Shown: positions 47,238 through 56,406, counted from the stretch's first letter. The stretch: DNA of 64,000 nucleotides from an uncultured Bacillota bacterium (GCA_947426945.1 CANEFX010000010.1:27931-91930); one strand, 5' to 3'. Numbers and translations: made by a program. Notes: generated from the sequence alone by a model not told the origin.

Positions 47238-48539
47238 ATGGATAACAAATTGTATGATGCAAACCGGATCTACGATGCAGGCACCAAGGCAATGACCGGC
47301 AGCCGCTTCAAGTACAAGACCCAACTGTATGAGATGACCCAGCTGCTCCAGACTGCAAAACTCCAGGACGAGCTCATGCACGGCGCGTACCGACCAGGAC
47401 CCGGCCAGAAGTTCCCTATCAATGAACGGGGCCACAGCCGGTACATCACCAGTAACATCATGAGAGACAAAACAGTCAATCACCTCCTCTGCGACGAGGT
47501 GATCACTCCGTCGATCCAGAAATACCTGGCCTATACCAACAGCGCGAGCCAGAAGGGCAAAGGCGTCAGCTTTCACCGGAAGCACTTCGAGGAGGATCTG
47601 CATCACTATTACATGATGACCGGCAGCAACGAGGGCTGGGTGCTCTTCATTGATTTCTCCGGTTATTATGGCAATCTCCAGCATGAACCGATCCTGGCCA
47701 CGCTCGACTATTTCATCCGGCGAGAGCAGGAGCCGGACGTCGCTCAGGTGGCCATGACACTGATCCGGGACATCTTCAGGACCTTCGAGCTGGACGTCTC
47801 CCGCTTCTCCGATGAAGAGATCGCGGAAATGTACCACAGCAAAGTCGACCCGATGATGAACCGCTTCACAGATCCGAAACTGCTGACCGGTGAAAAGACG
47901 CTAAAGAAAGGCGTTGACATCGGCAACCAGGTCTCTCAGGACGTCGGGATCGTTCATCCGTACCGGATAGACAACTACATCTCGATTGTGATGGGCTGCA
48001 AGCTCTTCGGCAGATACACCGACGACACGCACATCATCAGCGACAGCAAAGAATTTCTTTTGACCGTGCTGGAGGGCGTGAGGCAGATCGCTGAAGAATA
48101 CGGCATCATTATCAACGAGAAAAAGACGAGGATCTGCAAGCTGTCCAGCTTTTACCGCTACCTGCAGATCGGCTACTCTCTGACTGACACGGGGCGCGTG
48201 ATCCGGAAGATCCACCCGAAGGCAGTCACCCGGGAGCGCCGCAAGCTGAAGGCCTACAAGCGGAAGCTGGACGCCGGGGAAATGAGCTATTTTGACGTGG
48301 AAAACTCTTTCAAGTCATGGCTGGGCGGCAACTGGAAACGCATGTCAAGGCAGCAGATCAGCAACATGAGCCTGCTGTATTATCAACTTTTCGGAAGGAG
48401 ACCAACATGGAAAAAAGGACATTCAAGATTACGCTGGCTGATGGGACAGCCCTGGAGGGACTCACCCTCAACGGCAACAACTACATCAGCGACAAGAAAG
48501 TCACCGAGGACGTCTTCCGGGACAACCTCAGCAAAGTGA
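47238..48539 (+). CDS. DGR reverse transcriptase
   Basis: RT motifs VLFIDFSGYYGN, KGVDIGNQVSQDVGI (DGR-type GxxxSQ), FGRYTDDTHII; start MDNKLYDANRIYDAG. Confidence 0.95.
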   Translation: MDNKLYDANRIYDAGTKAMTGSRFKYKTQLYEMTQLLQTAKLQDELMHGAYRPGPGQKFPINERGHSRYITSNIMRDKTVNHLLCDEVITPSIQKYLAYTNSASQKGKGVSFHRKHFEEDLHHYYMMTGSNEGWVLFIDFSGYYGNLQHEPILATLDYFIRREQEPDVAQVAMTLIRDIFRTFELDVSRFSDEEIAEMYHSKVDPMMNRFTDPKLLTGEKTLKKGVDIGNQVSQDVGIVHPYRIDNYISIVMGCKLFGRYTDDTHIISDSKEFLLTVLEGVRQIAEEYGIIINEKKTRICKLSSFYRYLQIGYSLTDTGRVIRKIHPKAVTRERRKLKAYKRKLDAGEMSYFDVENSFKSWLGGNWKRMSRQQISNMSLLYYQLFGRRPTWKKGHSRLRWLMGQPWRDSPSTATTTSATRKSPRTSSGTTSAK

Positions 48540-48727
48540 CCATTGAGGGCCCGGATGGCGCCCAGGAGCACGAAAACATGAAACTGGTGCAGATCTGCAA
48601 GGTCGGCACAAAATACTGGTTTATCCTGGCTGACAAGACCGCCGACGAAGTGGCCAAGGAAGCGATGGAGGCCAAGATGAACGAGATGGAGCAGGCCATG
48701 AAGGTGCTGCTCACGGGGGAGGTATAA
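48407..48727 (+). CDS. Hypothetical phage protein downstream of RT
   Basis: 106 aa MEKRTFKITLADGTALEGLTLNGNNYISDKKVTEDVFRDNLSKVTIEG; RBS ggaaggagacc. Confidence 0.7.
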   Translation: MEKRTFKITLADGTALEGLTLNGNNYISDKKVTEDVFRDNLSKVTIEGPDGAQEHENMKLVQICKVGTKYWFILADKTADEVAKEAMEAKMNEMEQAMKVLLTGEV

Positions 48728-48730
48728 GCT

Positions 48731-49168
48731 ATGGACATGATGAAATTAGCCGCTGAAATGCGGACCGCTTTGCAGTATTTTGTCACCACTTTGGACGCGG
48801 AGACCCAGCTGGACAAGATGCTGGAGATCCCGTCCATGTTCCCGGCCTATGAGGTGGGCAAAGCCTACAAGGTCAAGGACGTCATCTCCTACGGCGTGAA
48901 CTCCGTGGGCGATCCCCAGCTCTATCAGGTATTGCAGGACCACACCAGCGCTGCTGAGTGGACGCCTGACACCGCCACGAGCCTCTACAAGGCCATCGGC
49001 GTGACCGAGGGCGGCTACCCGGTCTGGGTGCAGCCTCTGGGCGCTTCTGACGCCTACAACACCGGGGACATCGTGAGCCACAACGGCACCCTCTACATCT
49101 CCACCATGGACGGAAACGTCTGGAGCCCTGAGACATACCCGGCAGGCTGGGAAGTCTATGCCGAGTAA
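48731..49168 (+). CDS. Phage protein with carbohydrate-binding (CBM5/12-like) C-terminus
   Basis: YPVWVQPLGASDAYNTGDIVSHNGTLYISTMDGNVWSPETYPAGWEVYAE. Confidence 0.75.
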   Translation: MDMMKLAAEMRTALQYFVTTLDAETQLDKMLEIPSMFPAYEVGKAYKVKDVISYGVNSVGDPQLYQVLQDHTSAAEWTPDTATSLYKAIGVTEGGYPVWVQPLGASDAYNTGDIVSHNGTLYISTMDGNVWSPETYPAGWEVYAE

Positions 49169-49189
49169 ATAAAAAGGAGGTACACAAGT

Positions 49190-49624
49190 ATGAAAAACGG
49201 AATTTGCACAATCGTGGGAGTGGTGGGCAGCTTTATCGCTTCCCTCTTCGGCGGCTGGGACACGGCCCTGGTCACGCTGATGATCTTCATGGCCGTGGAC
49301 TACATCACCGGCCTCGTCGTCGCTGGCGTGTTCCATAAGTCCCCGAAGACTGATGGCGGCACGCTGGAGAGCCGGGCCGGGTGGAAGGGCCTCTGCCGCA
49401 AAGGCATGACCCTCCTGGTCGTGCTGGTAGCCTGCCGCCTGGATCTGATCATGGGGTCTAACTTCATCCGGGATGCGACGATCATCGCCTTCATCGCGAA
49501 CGAGACGATCTCGATCATTGAAAATGCGGGACTGATGGGCGCGCCTATTCCTGGCGTACTGGTCAAGGCCATCGAGGTCCTGAAGCAAAAGGCGGACGGC
49601 GAAACGCCGGTGCCCAAGGAGTAA
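49190..49624 (+). CDS. Phage holin (holin-4/TcdE-like)
   Basis: 144 aa; GGWDTALVTLMIFMAVDYITGLVVAGVFHKSPKTDGGTLESRAGWKGLCRKG. Confidence 0.9.
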   Translation: MKNGICTIVGVVGSFIASLFGGWDTALVTLMIFMAVDYITGLVVAGVFHKSPKTDGGTLESRAGWKGLCRKGMTLLVVLVACRLDLIMGSNFIRDATIIAFIANETISIIENAGLMGAPIPGVLVKAIEVLKQKADGETPVPKE

Positions 49625-49627
49625 GAC

Positions 49628-51040
49628 ATGAAGGCGACCGGGTCCTCCACAGAGAGGACGATCTGGAACTTTCTCAGGTGTAAAGGCATGAGCCCTGCCG
49701 GTGCGGCAGGGCTCATGGGCAACCTTTACGCCGAGAGCGGGCTCAACCCTCAGAACCTCCAGAACAGCTACGAGAAGCGCCTGGGCTTCACGGATACGGC
49801 CTACATGGCCGCCGTGGACTCCGGCGCTTATTCTAATTTTGTCCATGACAGTGCTGGCTACGGCCTGGCACAGTGGACCTACTGGAGCCGCAAGGAGTCC
49901 CTGCTGAACTTTGCCCGGAAGACCAGCGCGTCCATCGGCAGCCTGGAGATGCAGCTGGACTTTATGATCCGGGAGCTGAAGGGCTACGCGGCCGTTTGGG
50001 AAGTTCTCCGGACGGCCAGGACAGTGAGGGAAGCGTCGGACATCGTGCTGACCAGGTACGAACGCCCGGCAGACATGAGCAGCAGCGTCAAGGCCAAGCG
50101 GGCCAGCTTCGGCCAGGCTTATTTTGACGCCTACGCAAATAAAAGCACCGAAAAGGAGGACAACATCATGGGCAACAGCCCGCTGGTGACATACACCAAC
50201 ATCACCAAAAACCGCACCAGCCCGCGCAATCACGCCATTGACACCATCACGATCCATTGTATCGTGGGCCAGTGGACAGCAAAGCAGGGCTGCGACTACT
50301 TCGCGACCACAGACCGCGAGTGCTCCGCCAACTATGTCGTGGGCAAGGATGGCAGCATCGGCCTGAGCGTGCCGGAAGCAGATCGCTCCTGGTGCAGCTC
50401 CAACCGCGACAATGACAACCGGGCCGTCACCATCGAAGTCGCCAGTGATACCAGTCACCCGTATGCAGTGACCGACGCGGCCTACGCGGCCCTCATTGAG
50501 CTGGTGGCGGACATCTGCAAGCGCAACGGCATCAAGAAGCTGCTCTGGAAGGCAGACAAGAGCCTGATCGGCCAGGTGGACAAGCAGAACATGACCGTCC
50601 ACCGCTGGTTTGCCAATAAGGCCTGCCCGGGCGACTATCTCTACCAGCGCCACGGCGCCATCGCGGACGCTGTCAACGCCAAGCTGGGTACCGGCACCGA
50701 GCAGATCGTCAGCAGCTTCCCGGCCACGCCCTTCACGGTCCGGGTCATCATCAACGACCTGAACTATCGCGAGGGTCCGGGCATGAGCTACGCCGTCAAG
50801 GGCCAGACCGGCAAAGGCGTCTTCACCATCACAGAGGTGCAAGATGGCTGGGGCAAGCTGAAAAGCGGCGCAGGCTGGATCTACCTCGAAAACCCTGCCT
50901 ACTGCACCATCCTGGACGATGGCCAGACCGAGGCCCAGAAGGCAGCGGAAAAACTGGCCCAGGACATCGCGGCCCAGCTGAAGAACTCCGGCTGCGATGC
51001 TGCAGCCGTGCTGAAACGAGTCAGCGAGATCCTGGCATAA
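49628..51040 (+). CDS. Modular endolysin: tail-lysozyme-like domain, N-acetylmuramoyl-L-alanine amidase, SH3
   Basis: GAAGLMGNLYAESGLNPQNLQNSYEKRLG; amidase TITIHCIVGQWTAKQGCDYF...; SH3 VRVIINDLNYREGPGMSYAVKGQTGKG. Confidence 0.9.
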   Translation: MKATGSSTERTIWNFLRCKGMSPAGAAGLMGNLYAESGLNPQNLQNSYEKRLGFTDTAYMAAVDSGAYSNFVHDSAGYGLAQWTYWSRKESLLNFARKTSASIGSLEMQLDFMIRELKGYAAVWEVLRTARTVREASDIVLTRYERPADMSSSVKAKRASFGQAYFDAYANKSTEKEDNIMGNSPLVTYTNITKNRTSPRNHAIDTITIHCIVGQWTAKQGCDYFATTDRECSANYVVGKDGSIGLSVPEADRSWCSSNRDNDNRAVTIEVASDTSHPYAVTDAAYAALIELVADICKRNGIKKLLWKADKSLIGQVDKQNMTVHRWFANKACPGDYLYQRHGAIADAVNAKLGTGTEQIVSSFPATPFTVRVIINDLNYREGPGMSYAVKGQTGKGVFTITEVQDGWGKLKSGAGWIYLENPAYCTILDDGQTEAQKAAEKLAQDIAAQLKNSGCDAAAVLKRVSEILA

Positions 51041-51046
51041 GACGAG

Positions 51047-51076
51047 AGCCCCCGGCAGCTGCCGGGGGCTTTTTTT
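51047..51076 (+). terminator. Intrinsic terminator at end of phage late operon
   Basis: Perfect 24-bp palindrome AGCCCCCGGCAGCTGCCGGGGGCT followed by TTTTTT. Confidence 0.92.
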
Positions 51077-51125
51077 GCGTTTATATGGCGATCGGGAGAA
51101 CGATGTACCCGTCAACGACAAAGGG

Positions 51126-51161
51126 CTCAAAAGTTCGAGTACGACTCCGCGACCTCCACCA
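51126..51161. other. attR: phage arm plus core
   Basis: CTCAAAAGTTCGAGTACG-ACTCCGCGACC-TCCACCA. Confidence 0.8.
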
Positions 51162-51316
51162 ATAAGAAAACACCTCAGTGAAAACTGGGGTGATTTTTCT
51201 TTTGACCACAGAAATACCACAGACGGGTTTCAGAAAATTTTTGGGCGGCGGGCTGTTACTTTGGCCCGCCGTCCTATTCTTTGGATATAGCGCCTCAACC
51301 TTTGCTGTGTGTGAGA

Positions 51317-52137
51317 CTATCGAAACACGAAGCTGCCGGTCGTTTTTCCATCCACGGCAAAAGAGAAAAAGGCAACTTGACTGATCGCCGCAGCGTAACC
51401 GCCCTCATTCCAATCGAAACCGTCTTGTTCTTCCAATAGCTTCAGCGTCTCCCGCAGCTGGAGCATGGCGGCAAAGGTGTGCTTGCAGGGATAGCCGCAA
51501 TAACAGCTGCAGGTGAGATTTTTGATTTCGCCGCCGCCATAATCAAACTCGATCTCATAAGGGGAAGTTCCTTCCACGATTCCCCGCCCATGACCACGGT
51601 CAATGCAGAGGTAGACAACCCGGTTCTCTGTATAGTAGTCGTGCCCACGCTCCGCAATGGCGCTGGTGACTTTCATTCCGCTGAGGTCGTCCAGCCGAAA
51701 GCTGTGGTCATCACTGCCGGACACATAGACGTCATCCTCTTTGTCCGGGGCCTTGAACCAAGTGATGATTTTCTCATAGGGGATCGTCTGGGGGCAAAGG
51801 ATACCAGGCGGGAGCCGGCCATGTGGAGTTCTCCAGAGATGTGGGTATCCGCCACAGCGACCACCCGCTTATAATCGGAGAGCTTGATCTTAAAGCTGTA
51901 ATTTACAGCGGTCACACGCCCCCGCAGGCCCTCCAGCTTGCCGTCCACATAGATAATATCCCCCACCTGGAGGTCAAACTGGTCGTTGTAGTAGGACAGA
52001 TCCATTCCTCGCTTGGGGAAATAAACCTGCACCAGGGACTTTTTCGGTGCGGAGACTGGAGCTTCATCCTTAGAGCAAGTGATATTGTCGGCATCTCCTT
52101 GAATCTCATTCCAAAAACCAATTTTCTGCTTCATACA
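51317..52137 (-). pseudogene. SWIM zinc-finger protein, apparently frameshifted
   Basis: N-part (..VVAVADTHISGELHMAGSRLVSFAP) and C-part (QTIPYEKIITWFKAPDKEDDVYVSGSDDHSFRLDDLSG..CSCYCGYPCKH) in different frames across a C5 run. Confidence 0.7.
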
Positions 52138-52263
52138 GAATCCTCCTTTTGGCATGGTGTCTCGCATTGTGCTTCCAGCTTACAGCAGGAGGTGTCCAAT
52201 AAAACTCCCTTTTAATTTTTTGTTCCAATAGGAGCAATCCAGCTCACACTCTGCTACCCGAAG

Positions 52264-52614
52264 TTACTCTTCATCTGAGCAGTTCCAGTTCTGCCGCTCA
52301 AGGAGGGCTTTTACAGTTTCCTTCAGTTCATCACTGAAATCTTCCAGAGCTTCTATGCTGATCACATCATTGTTGATAAGCGCAATGATGTTGTAGATAA
52401 AATTTGTCCGGGTCATTTCTAGCTGGACGCCTGGATTTCTTTTGTCACTTCTTATCCGCTTATCCAGCTTCCAGAATTTTTCTGACGGATCACCATCGCC
52501 GCTCAGCAGTTCTATGTATTCATCGCATAGCCTGTCCATGTAGGCTTCCTGCCAGCTGCCGATTTTACTGCGGAAAAGGGTCCAATCCCGTTTTGTAAAT
52601 CGCTGCTCCCCCAC
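52264..52614 (-). CDS. Hypothetical protein
   Basis: 116 aa ORF; coding-like composition. Confidence 0.6.
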   Translation of the reverse strand: MGEQRFTKRDWTLFRSKIGSWQEAYMDRLCDEYIELLSGDGDPSEKFWKLDKRIRSDKRNPGVQLEMTRTNFIYNIIALINNDVISIEALEDFSDELKETVKALLERQNWNCSDEE

Positions 52615-52785
52615 GACTTCACCCCCATCAAATCTGAATGAATGAACAAACCAAGCATATCACGGCATCGGTCGTTTATCAAGAAGAAAAGAATTTATGC
52701 AGACTCCATCTGCACAAATTGCCTCCGCCTCAGAAAAGGACAGCGAATCACCTCGACCCGCTGTCCTATCTTTGTCTATGGCACC

Positions 52786-54219
52786 TCAGTATCTAGAGGA
52801 CATTCCCGCCGCCTGTGCCGCTTTCAACTCCGCCAGTTCCCGCTTCATCTGAACGATCAGCGCTGCCAGCTTTTCCTCGCACTCCTCGCGGGTGTGGGCG
52901 TAGATGTTGCGGGCGTGCTTTTTGCCGTCGATCCACTTGGGCGAGTAGCGGCCCTCCCACAGGTGGTCATTGATTTGGCTGATGCAGCCTGTCCCAGGTC
53001 TGCGGTGCTGGGGACGGTACGGCGTGAAGGTCACGGGTGGGGTGGCTTCCTCACGTTCCGGCTCTTCCTGCACCTCCACCCCGGCGATGCCCTGATCGAT
53101 ATTCCGAGCCGCGTTCCGCTGCATCTCGCCGGTGATGTGGGTGTAGATATTCAGTGTGGTGGCGGAGGAAACATGCCCGATGATGGTGGACAGGGTCTTC
53201 ACATCCATTCCATTCTCCAGGGACATAGTAGCGAAGGTGTGACGGAAATCATGGAACCTCACCCTCTTGCACCCGGCCCGCTCCAGGATAACTTGCAGCC
53301 GCTTGCGGACATAGCCTGGGTCCACAGGCTGCTCCGGCTTGACGCGGGAAGGAAACATCCACTCCGAGAAAATCTGCGCCTTGTACTCCGCAAGCAACTC
53401 CACCATGGCGGGAGGCAGGATGATGGTGCGGACGGCGGCCTTGGTCTTCGGCTCGTTGATCTCCATCCTTCCGTTGACAGAGTACACCTGCCTGCTGATA
53501 CGGAGCCGCCCCGTCTTGAAATCCAGGTCGGACCATTGCAGGGCCAACAGCTCGCCCCGACGCATCCCCGTGGTCAGTTCCAGGAGGAACAGCTCGTACA
53601 TTCCTTCTTCCTTGGCCTGGATCAAGAATCGCTGGATCTCTTCCTTGGTCAGAATCTTCATCTCTCGCTCCCGCAGGGGCGGCAGCTTACAGCCGATGGC
53701 CGGGTTCACCCGGATGAGCCCCTCCTTCACCGCCCGATCCAGCGCCATCTGGCACACCGCATGACAGCTGCGCACCGAGCGATCCGCCATTCCCGCACCA
53801 TGACGCTCCACGTTGTTGATTCGCCCACCCTTTTTCATCTCGGTGAAGAACTGCTGGAGGTCAGACTGAGACAGCTTGTTCAGCGGGATGTCCCCTACTC
53901 CAGGAATGGCGTGGAGGTAGATCCAATTCTCGTAGTTCAGTTGTGTGGTGTGCCGCAGGGCCGGCTTGGAGTAGTTCTGATACCAGAAGTCCAGCCAGTC
54001 CCCGAACCGCATTTCCGACCTGACCTTCATCGGCCCGGAGCCGCCTTGTTCCTTTTTCAGCTGTTCCAGCCTCTCGGCGCACTCCTTCTTGGTCTTGGCC
54101 AGCACATTCTTTGTCCTGGGATTGCCGCCCTCATCGTAGCCTACGACCACCCGGCCCTCCCAGCGTCCGTCCTTCCGCAGACGGATGGTGCCCTCACCTT
54201 TCTTCCGCTTCTTCGCCAT
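52786..54219 (-). CDS. Tyrosine recombinase/integrase 1
   Basis: 477 aa; catalytic TTGMRRGELLALQWSDLD, FHDFRHTFATMSLENGMDVKTLSTIIGHVSSATTLNIYTH; extra C-terminal arm-domain-like module. Confidence 0.93.
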   Translation of the reverse strand: MAKKRKKGEGTIRLRKDGRWEGRVVVGYDEGGNPRTKNVLAKTKKECAERLEQLKKEQGGSGPMKVRSEMRFGDWLDFWYQNYSKPALRHTTQLNYENWIYLHAIPGVGDIPLNKLSQSDLQQFFTEMKKGGRINNVERHGAGMADRSVRSCHAVCQMALDRAVKEGLIRVNPAIGCKLPPLREREMKILTKEEIQRFLIQAKEEGMYELFLLELTTGMRRGELLALQWSDLDFKTGRLRISRQVYSVNGRMEINEPKTKAAVRTIILPPAMVELLAEYKAQIFSEWMFPSRVKPEQPVDPGYVRKRLQVILERAGCKRVRFHDFRHTFATMSLENGMDVKTLSTIIGHVSSATTLNIYTHITGEMQRNAARNIDQGIAGVEVQEEPEREEATPPVTFTPYRPQHRRPGTGCISQINDHLWEGRYSPKWIDGKKHARNIYAHTREECEEKLAALIVQMKRELAELKAAQAAGMSSRY

Positions 54220-54223
54220 ACTC

Positions 54224-55384
54224 TCACCTCCTCACCATGATGTCGTTCATAAAGCCGCCCACGATCTCCGCCGCCCGGCGGTGCATGTCTCCGGTGACGT
54301 GGGTATAGGTGTCCAAGGTGAAGGACGCTTTGGTGTGGCCCAGGATACCGGAGAGGGTCTTGGCATCCACGCCGCTGGTCAGGGCGTGAGTGGCGAAGGT
54401 GTGACGCAGGTCGTGAAACCGGATGCGAGGCAGGCCAGCATTCTTCAGCAGAGTCTTCATGTGATTGTAGGCGCTGCCGGGACTGACCGGACTCTCCGGG
54501 CAGAGGGGATTAGGGAATATCCACTGGGAGCAGGAGCGCTTCTGCCGCTCCCGCAGCAGTTGGGCTGTGCTGGGCGGCAGGGTGATGGTGCGCCGGCCCT
54601 TTCCCGTCTTGGTCTCGCCGGTGGTCAGTCCGCCGCCCTTGCGCTGGTGGAGCGTCCGGCGCACCGTCAGCGTCCCCTTCTTCCCGTCGAAGTCAGACCA
54701 CATCAGACCGCAGATCTCACCCCGTCGCATCCCGGTGGTCAGCTCTGTGTAGAAGAAGTCGTGCCAGACCGGGTCCTTTTTGATTTCCTCCATAAACCGC
54801 TCCAGCTGCTCGTCGTTGAGGATTTGTTTGGTGGCGCTCTTCTTTTTGGGGAGGGTGACGTCCTCTGTGGGATTCCTCGCCGTGAGCCGCTCCTGTACCG
54901 CCGCGTCCATGGCCTGGTGGAACACACCGTGGAGGCTGCGGATGGTAGAGCCGGAGAGCGCATACCCGTACTCAGGGTGTTCGGTCTTGCGCCCGTTCTT
55001 CTGCACCTCCCGGTACAGGGCCTGCACATCGGCGGCGGTGACCTTACAAACCGGTCTGTCCCCCAGGCGGGGCTTGATGTAGCGCTCGATGTACTGCCGG
55101 TAGCCCCGCAGGGTGGACTCCCGTACCGAGGGGGAGACGTACTCCTCCAGCCAGCGATCCAGCCAATCCCCCAGCGGCATCCGGCTGTCCTCGCTCAGGT
55201 CGATGTCCCGGTACTCCTCGATGCTCTGGTGCAGCTTTTTCATCAGCGCCTTCTGACTCTTGGCGGAGACGTAGCGGAAGATGGACTCGCCGTTCTCCTT
55301 GTGGCCCACCACGATGCGGCCCTCCCAGCGTCCGTCCTCACGCTTGCGCACCATGCCGTCGCCGGACGGTCTGCGCTTTGACAT
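54224..55384 (-). CDS. Tyrosine recombinase/integrase 2
   Basis: 386 aa; TTGMRRGEICGLMWSDFD, FHDLRHTFATHALTSGVDAKTLSGILGHTKASFTLDTYTH. Confidence 0.93.
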   Translation of the reverse strand: MSKRRPSGDGMVRKREDGRWEGRIVVGHKENGESIFRYVSAKSQKALMKKLHQSIEEYRDIDLSEDSRMPLGDWLDRWLEEYVSPSVRESTLRGYRQYIERYIKPRLGDRPVCKVTAADVQALYREVQKNGRKTEHPEYGYALSGSTIRSLHGVFHQAMDAAVQERLTARNPTEDVTLPKKKSATKQILNDEQLERFMEEIKKDPVWHDFFYTELTTGMRRGEICGLMWSDFDGKKGTLTVRRTLHQRKGGGLTTGETKTGKGRRTITLPPSTAQLLRERQKRSCSQWIFPNPLCPESPVSPGSAYNHMKTLLKNAGLPRIRFHDLRHTFATHALTSGVDAKTLSGILGHTKASFTLDTYTHVTGDMHRRAAEIVGGFMNDIMVRR

Positions 55385-55387
55385 TGG

Positions 55388-55780
55388 TTACTCACCTCCT
55401 GTCCGAATATCACCGTCGTTTTCATCCATGCACTCGGCCATCAGCCTGACACCCAATCGGAAACCCAGGATGAAATTCTCGGTTGCTGTGATACTGTTGA
55501 TCTCATGCTGTGATCGAATGAGTTTTGTAAGAGTCTCCTGCTCGGTTTCCTTCAGCTGTTCCATGAGCTGATTTTCATATTTGGCGACACGGTCCACTGC
55601 CCGCTTCAGCTCTGAGCCAGGCGTCATCTGCTGCTCATTGGGTGTGATGTTGCCGTAGTAGAGGTCTTCCAGAATCGTTCTCATATCTACCGCCTCCTTT
55701 GCAACACAAACACATACCACACTTTGCGGAATATAGCTACTACTTTTTTCACAGTCCGCCGTTCTGATAGCGGACCGCAT
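55388..55780 (-). CDS. Hypothetical protein (DUF6809-like)
   Basis: ILEDLYYGNITPNEQQMTPGSELKRAVDRVAKYENQLMEQLKETEQETLTKLI; probable start within ORF at M32. Confidence 0.65.
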   Translation of the reverse strand: MRSAIRTADCEKSSSYIPQSVVCVCVAKEAVDMRTILEDLYYGNITPNEQQMTPGSELKRAVDRVAKYENQLMEQLKETEQETLTKLIRSQHEINSITATENFILGFRLGVRLMAECMDENDGDIRTGGE

Positions 55781-56321
55781 CGTCCAGCGTGACGCTTCCG
55801 CCTGTCTTTTTCACGTTCTGGACGCACCGTCCCCGGAGCGCCTTGAGCTGTTCATCGGGAATCTCCATCCCCGCCGCCAGCACATTCATCACCATGTCCT
55901 GCTCCACCGCCAGCTTGAAGAGCAGACGACAGACGCGGTTCTCCGAATCCTGCACCGCACCGCGAATAGCGGACAGGTACATAGGCGCTACGGCTGTGCA
56001 GTCGCTGGCGTTTAGATAGTCGCAGTAGAACCGCAGAGCTGTTTCTACGAACTCGTTTTGACTTCGGCAGTGTGCCAGCGGCATCGCCGCTTTGATCTTC
56101 CGGTCTGTGTCCGGGTCGATCCTCATCTGAAATCTCACTTTTTCTTCTGCCATGATGTTATCCTCCAAAATCGTATTTTTCGGGGCATTTGCCACCTGTA
56201 ATGCCTGGATTTTCCTTGCGGCTCTAAGCCTTTGCCTGTATCTAATGCCAAATCCAGCGCCATACTGGGAAAAGTAATGCCATTCTCCACTTTGCACAGT
56301 TCCTCGTAAAATGTACCGCAA
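55749..56321 (-). CDS. RHH/mobilisation-associated hypothetical protein
   Basis: VRFQMRIDPDTDRKIKAAMPLAHCRSQNEFVETALRFYCDYL; probable true start MAEEKVRFQ near 56152. Confidence 0.65.
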   Translation of the reverse strand: MRYILRGTVQSGEWHYFSQYGAGFGIRYRQRLRAARKIQALQVANAPKNTILEDNIMAEEKVRFQMRIDPDTDRKIKAAMPLAHCRSQNEFVETALRFYCDYLNASDCTAVAPMYLSAIRGAVQDSENRVCRLLFKLAVEQDMVMNVLAAGMEIPDEQLKALRGRCVQNVKKTGGSVTLDDAVRYQNGGL

Positions 56322-56406
56322 ACGCCTTCAAACCTCGGTTTTCCCGCCTCCCGGCCCGCATTGCGGGTCGGTGTGACCCGGCGTGGCGGCGTAAGGCGCC
56401 ACGCCT

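Larger units (their letters stand above)
11786..51161. mobile_element. Complete siphovirus-like prophage integrated at tRNA-Ala 3' end
   Basis: TCCACCA core at 11786-11792 and 51155-51161; serine recombinase at left end; repressor, replication, packaging, head, tail and lysis genes in order. Confidence 0.92.

Noticed and set aside
46991-47245. 84-aa ORF covering the TR
   Set aside because: Explained by the template repeat plus spacer of the DGR; Asn-rich part is the TR itself
48746-51220. 824-aa minus-strand ORF opposite holin/endolysin
   Set aside because: Antisense artefact over strongly supported lysis genes
52642-55381. Long plus-strand ORFs opposite the tyrosine integrases
   Set aside because: Antisense of integrases with complete catalytic motifs
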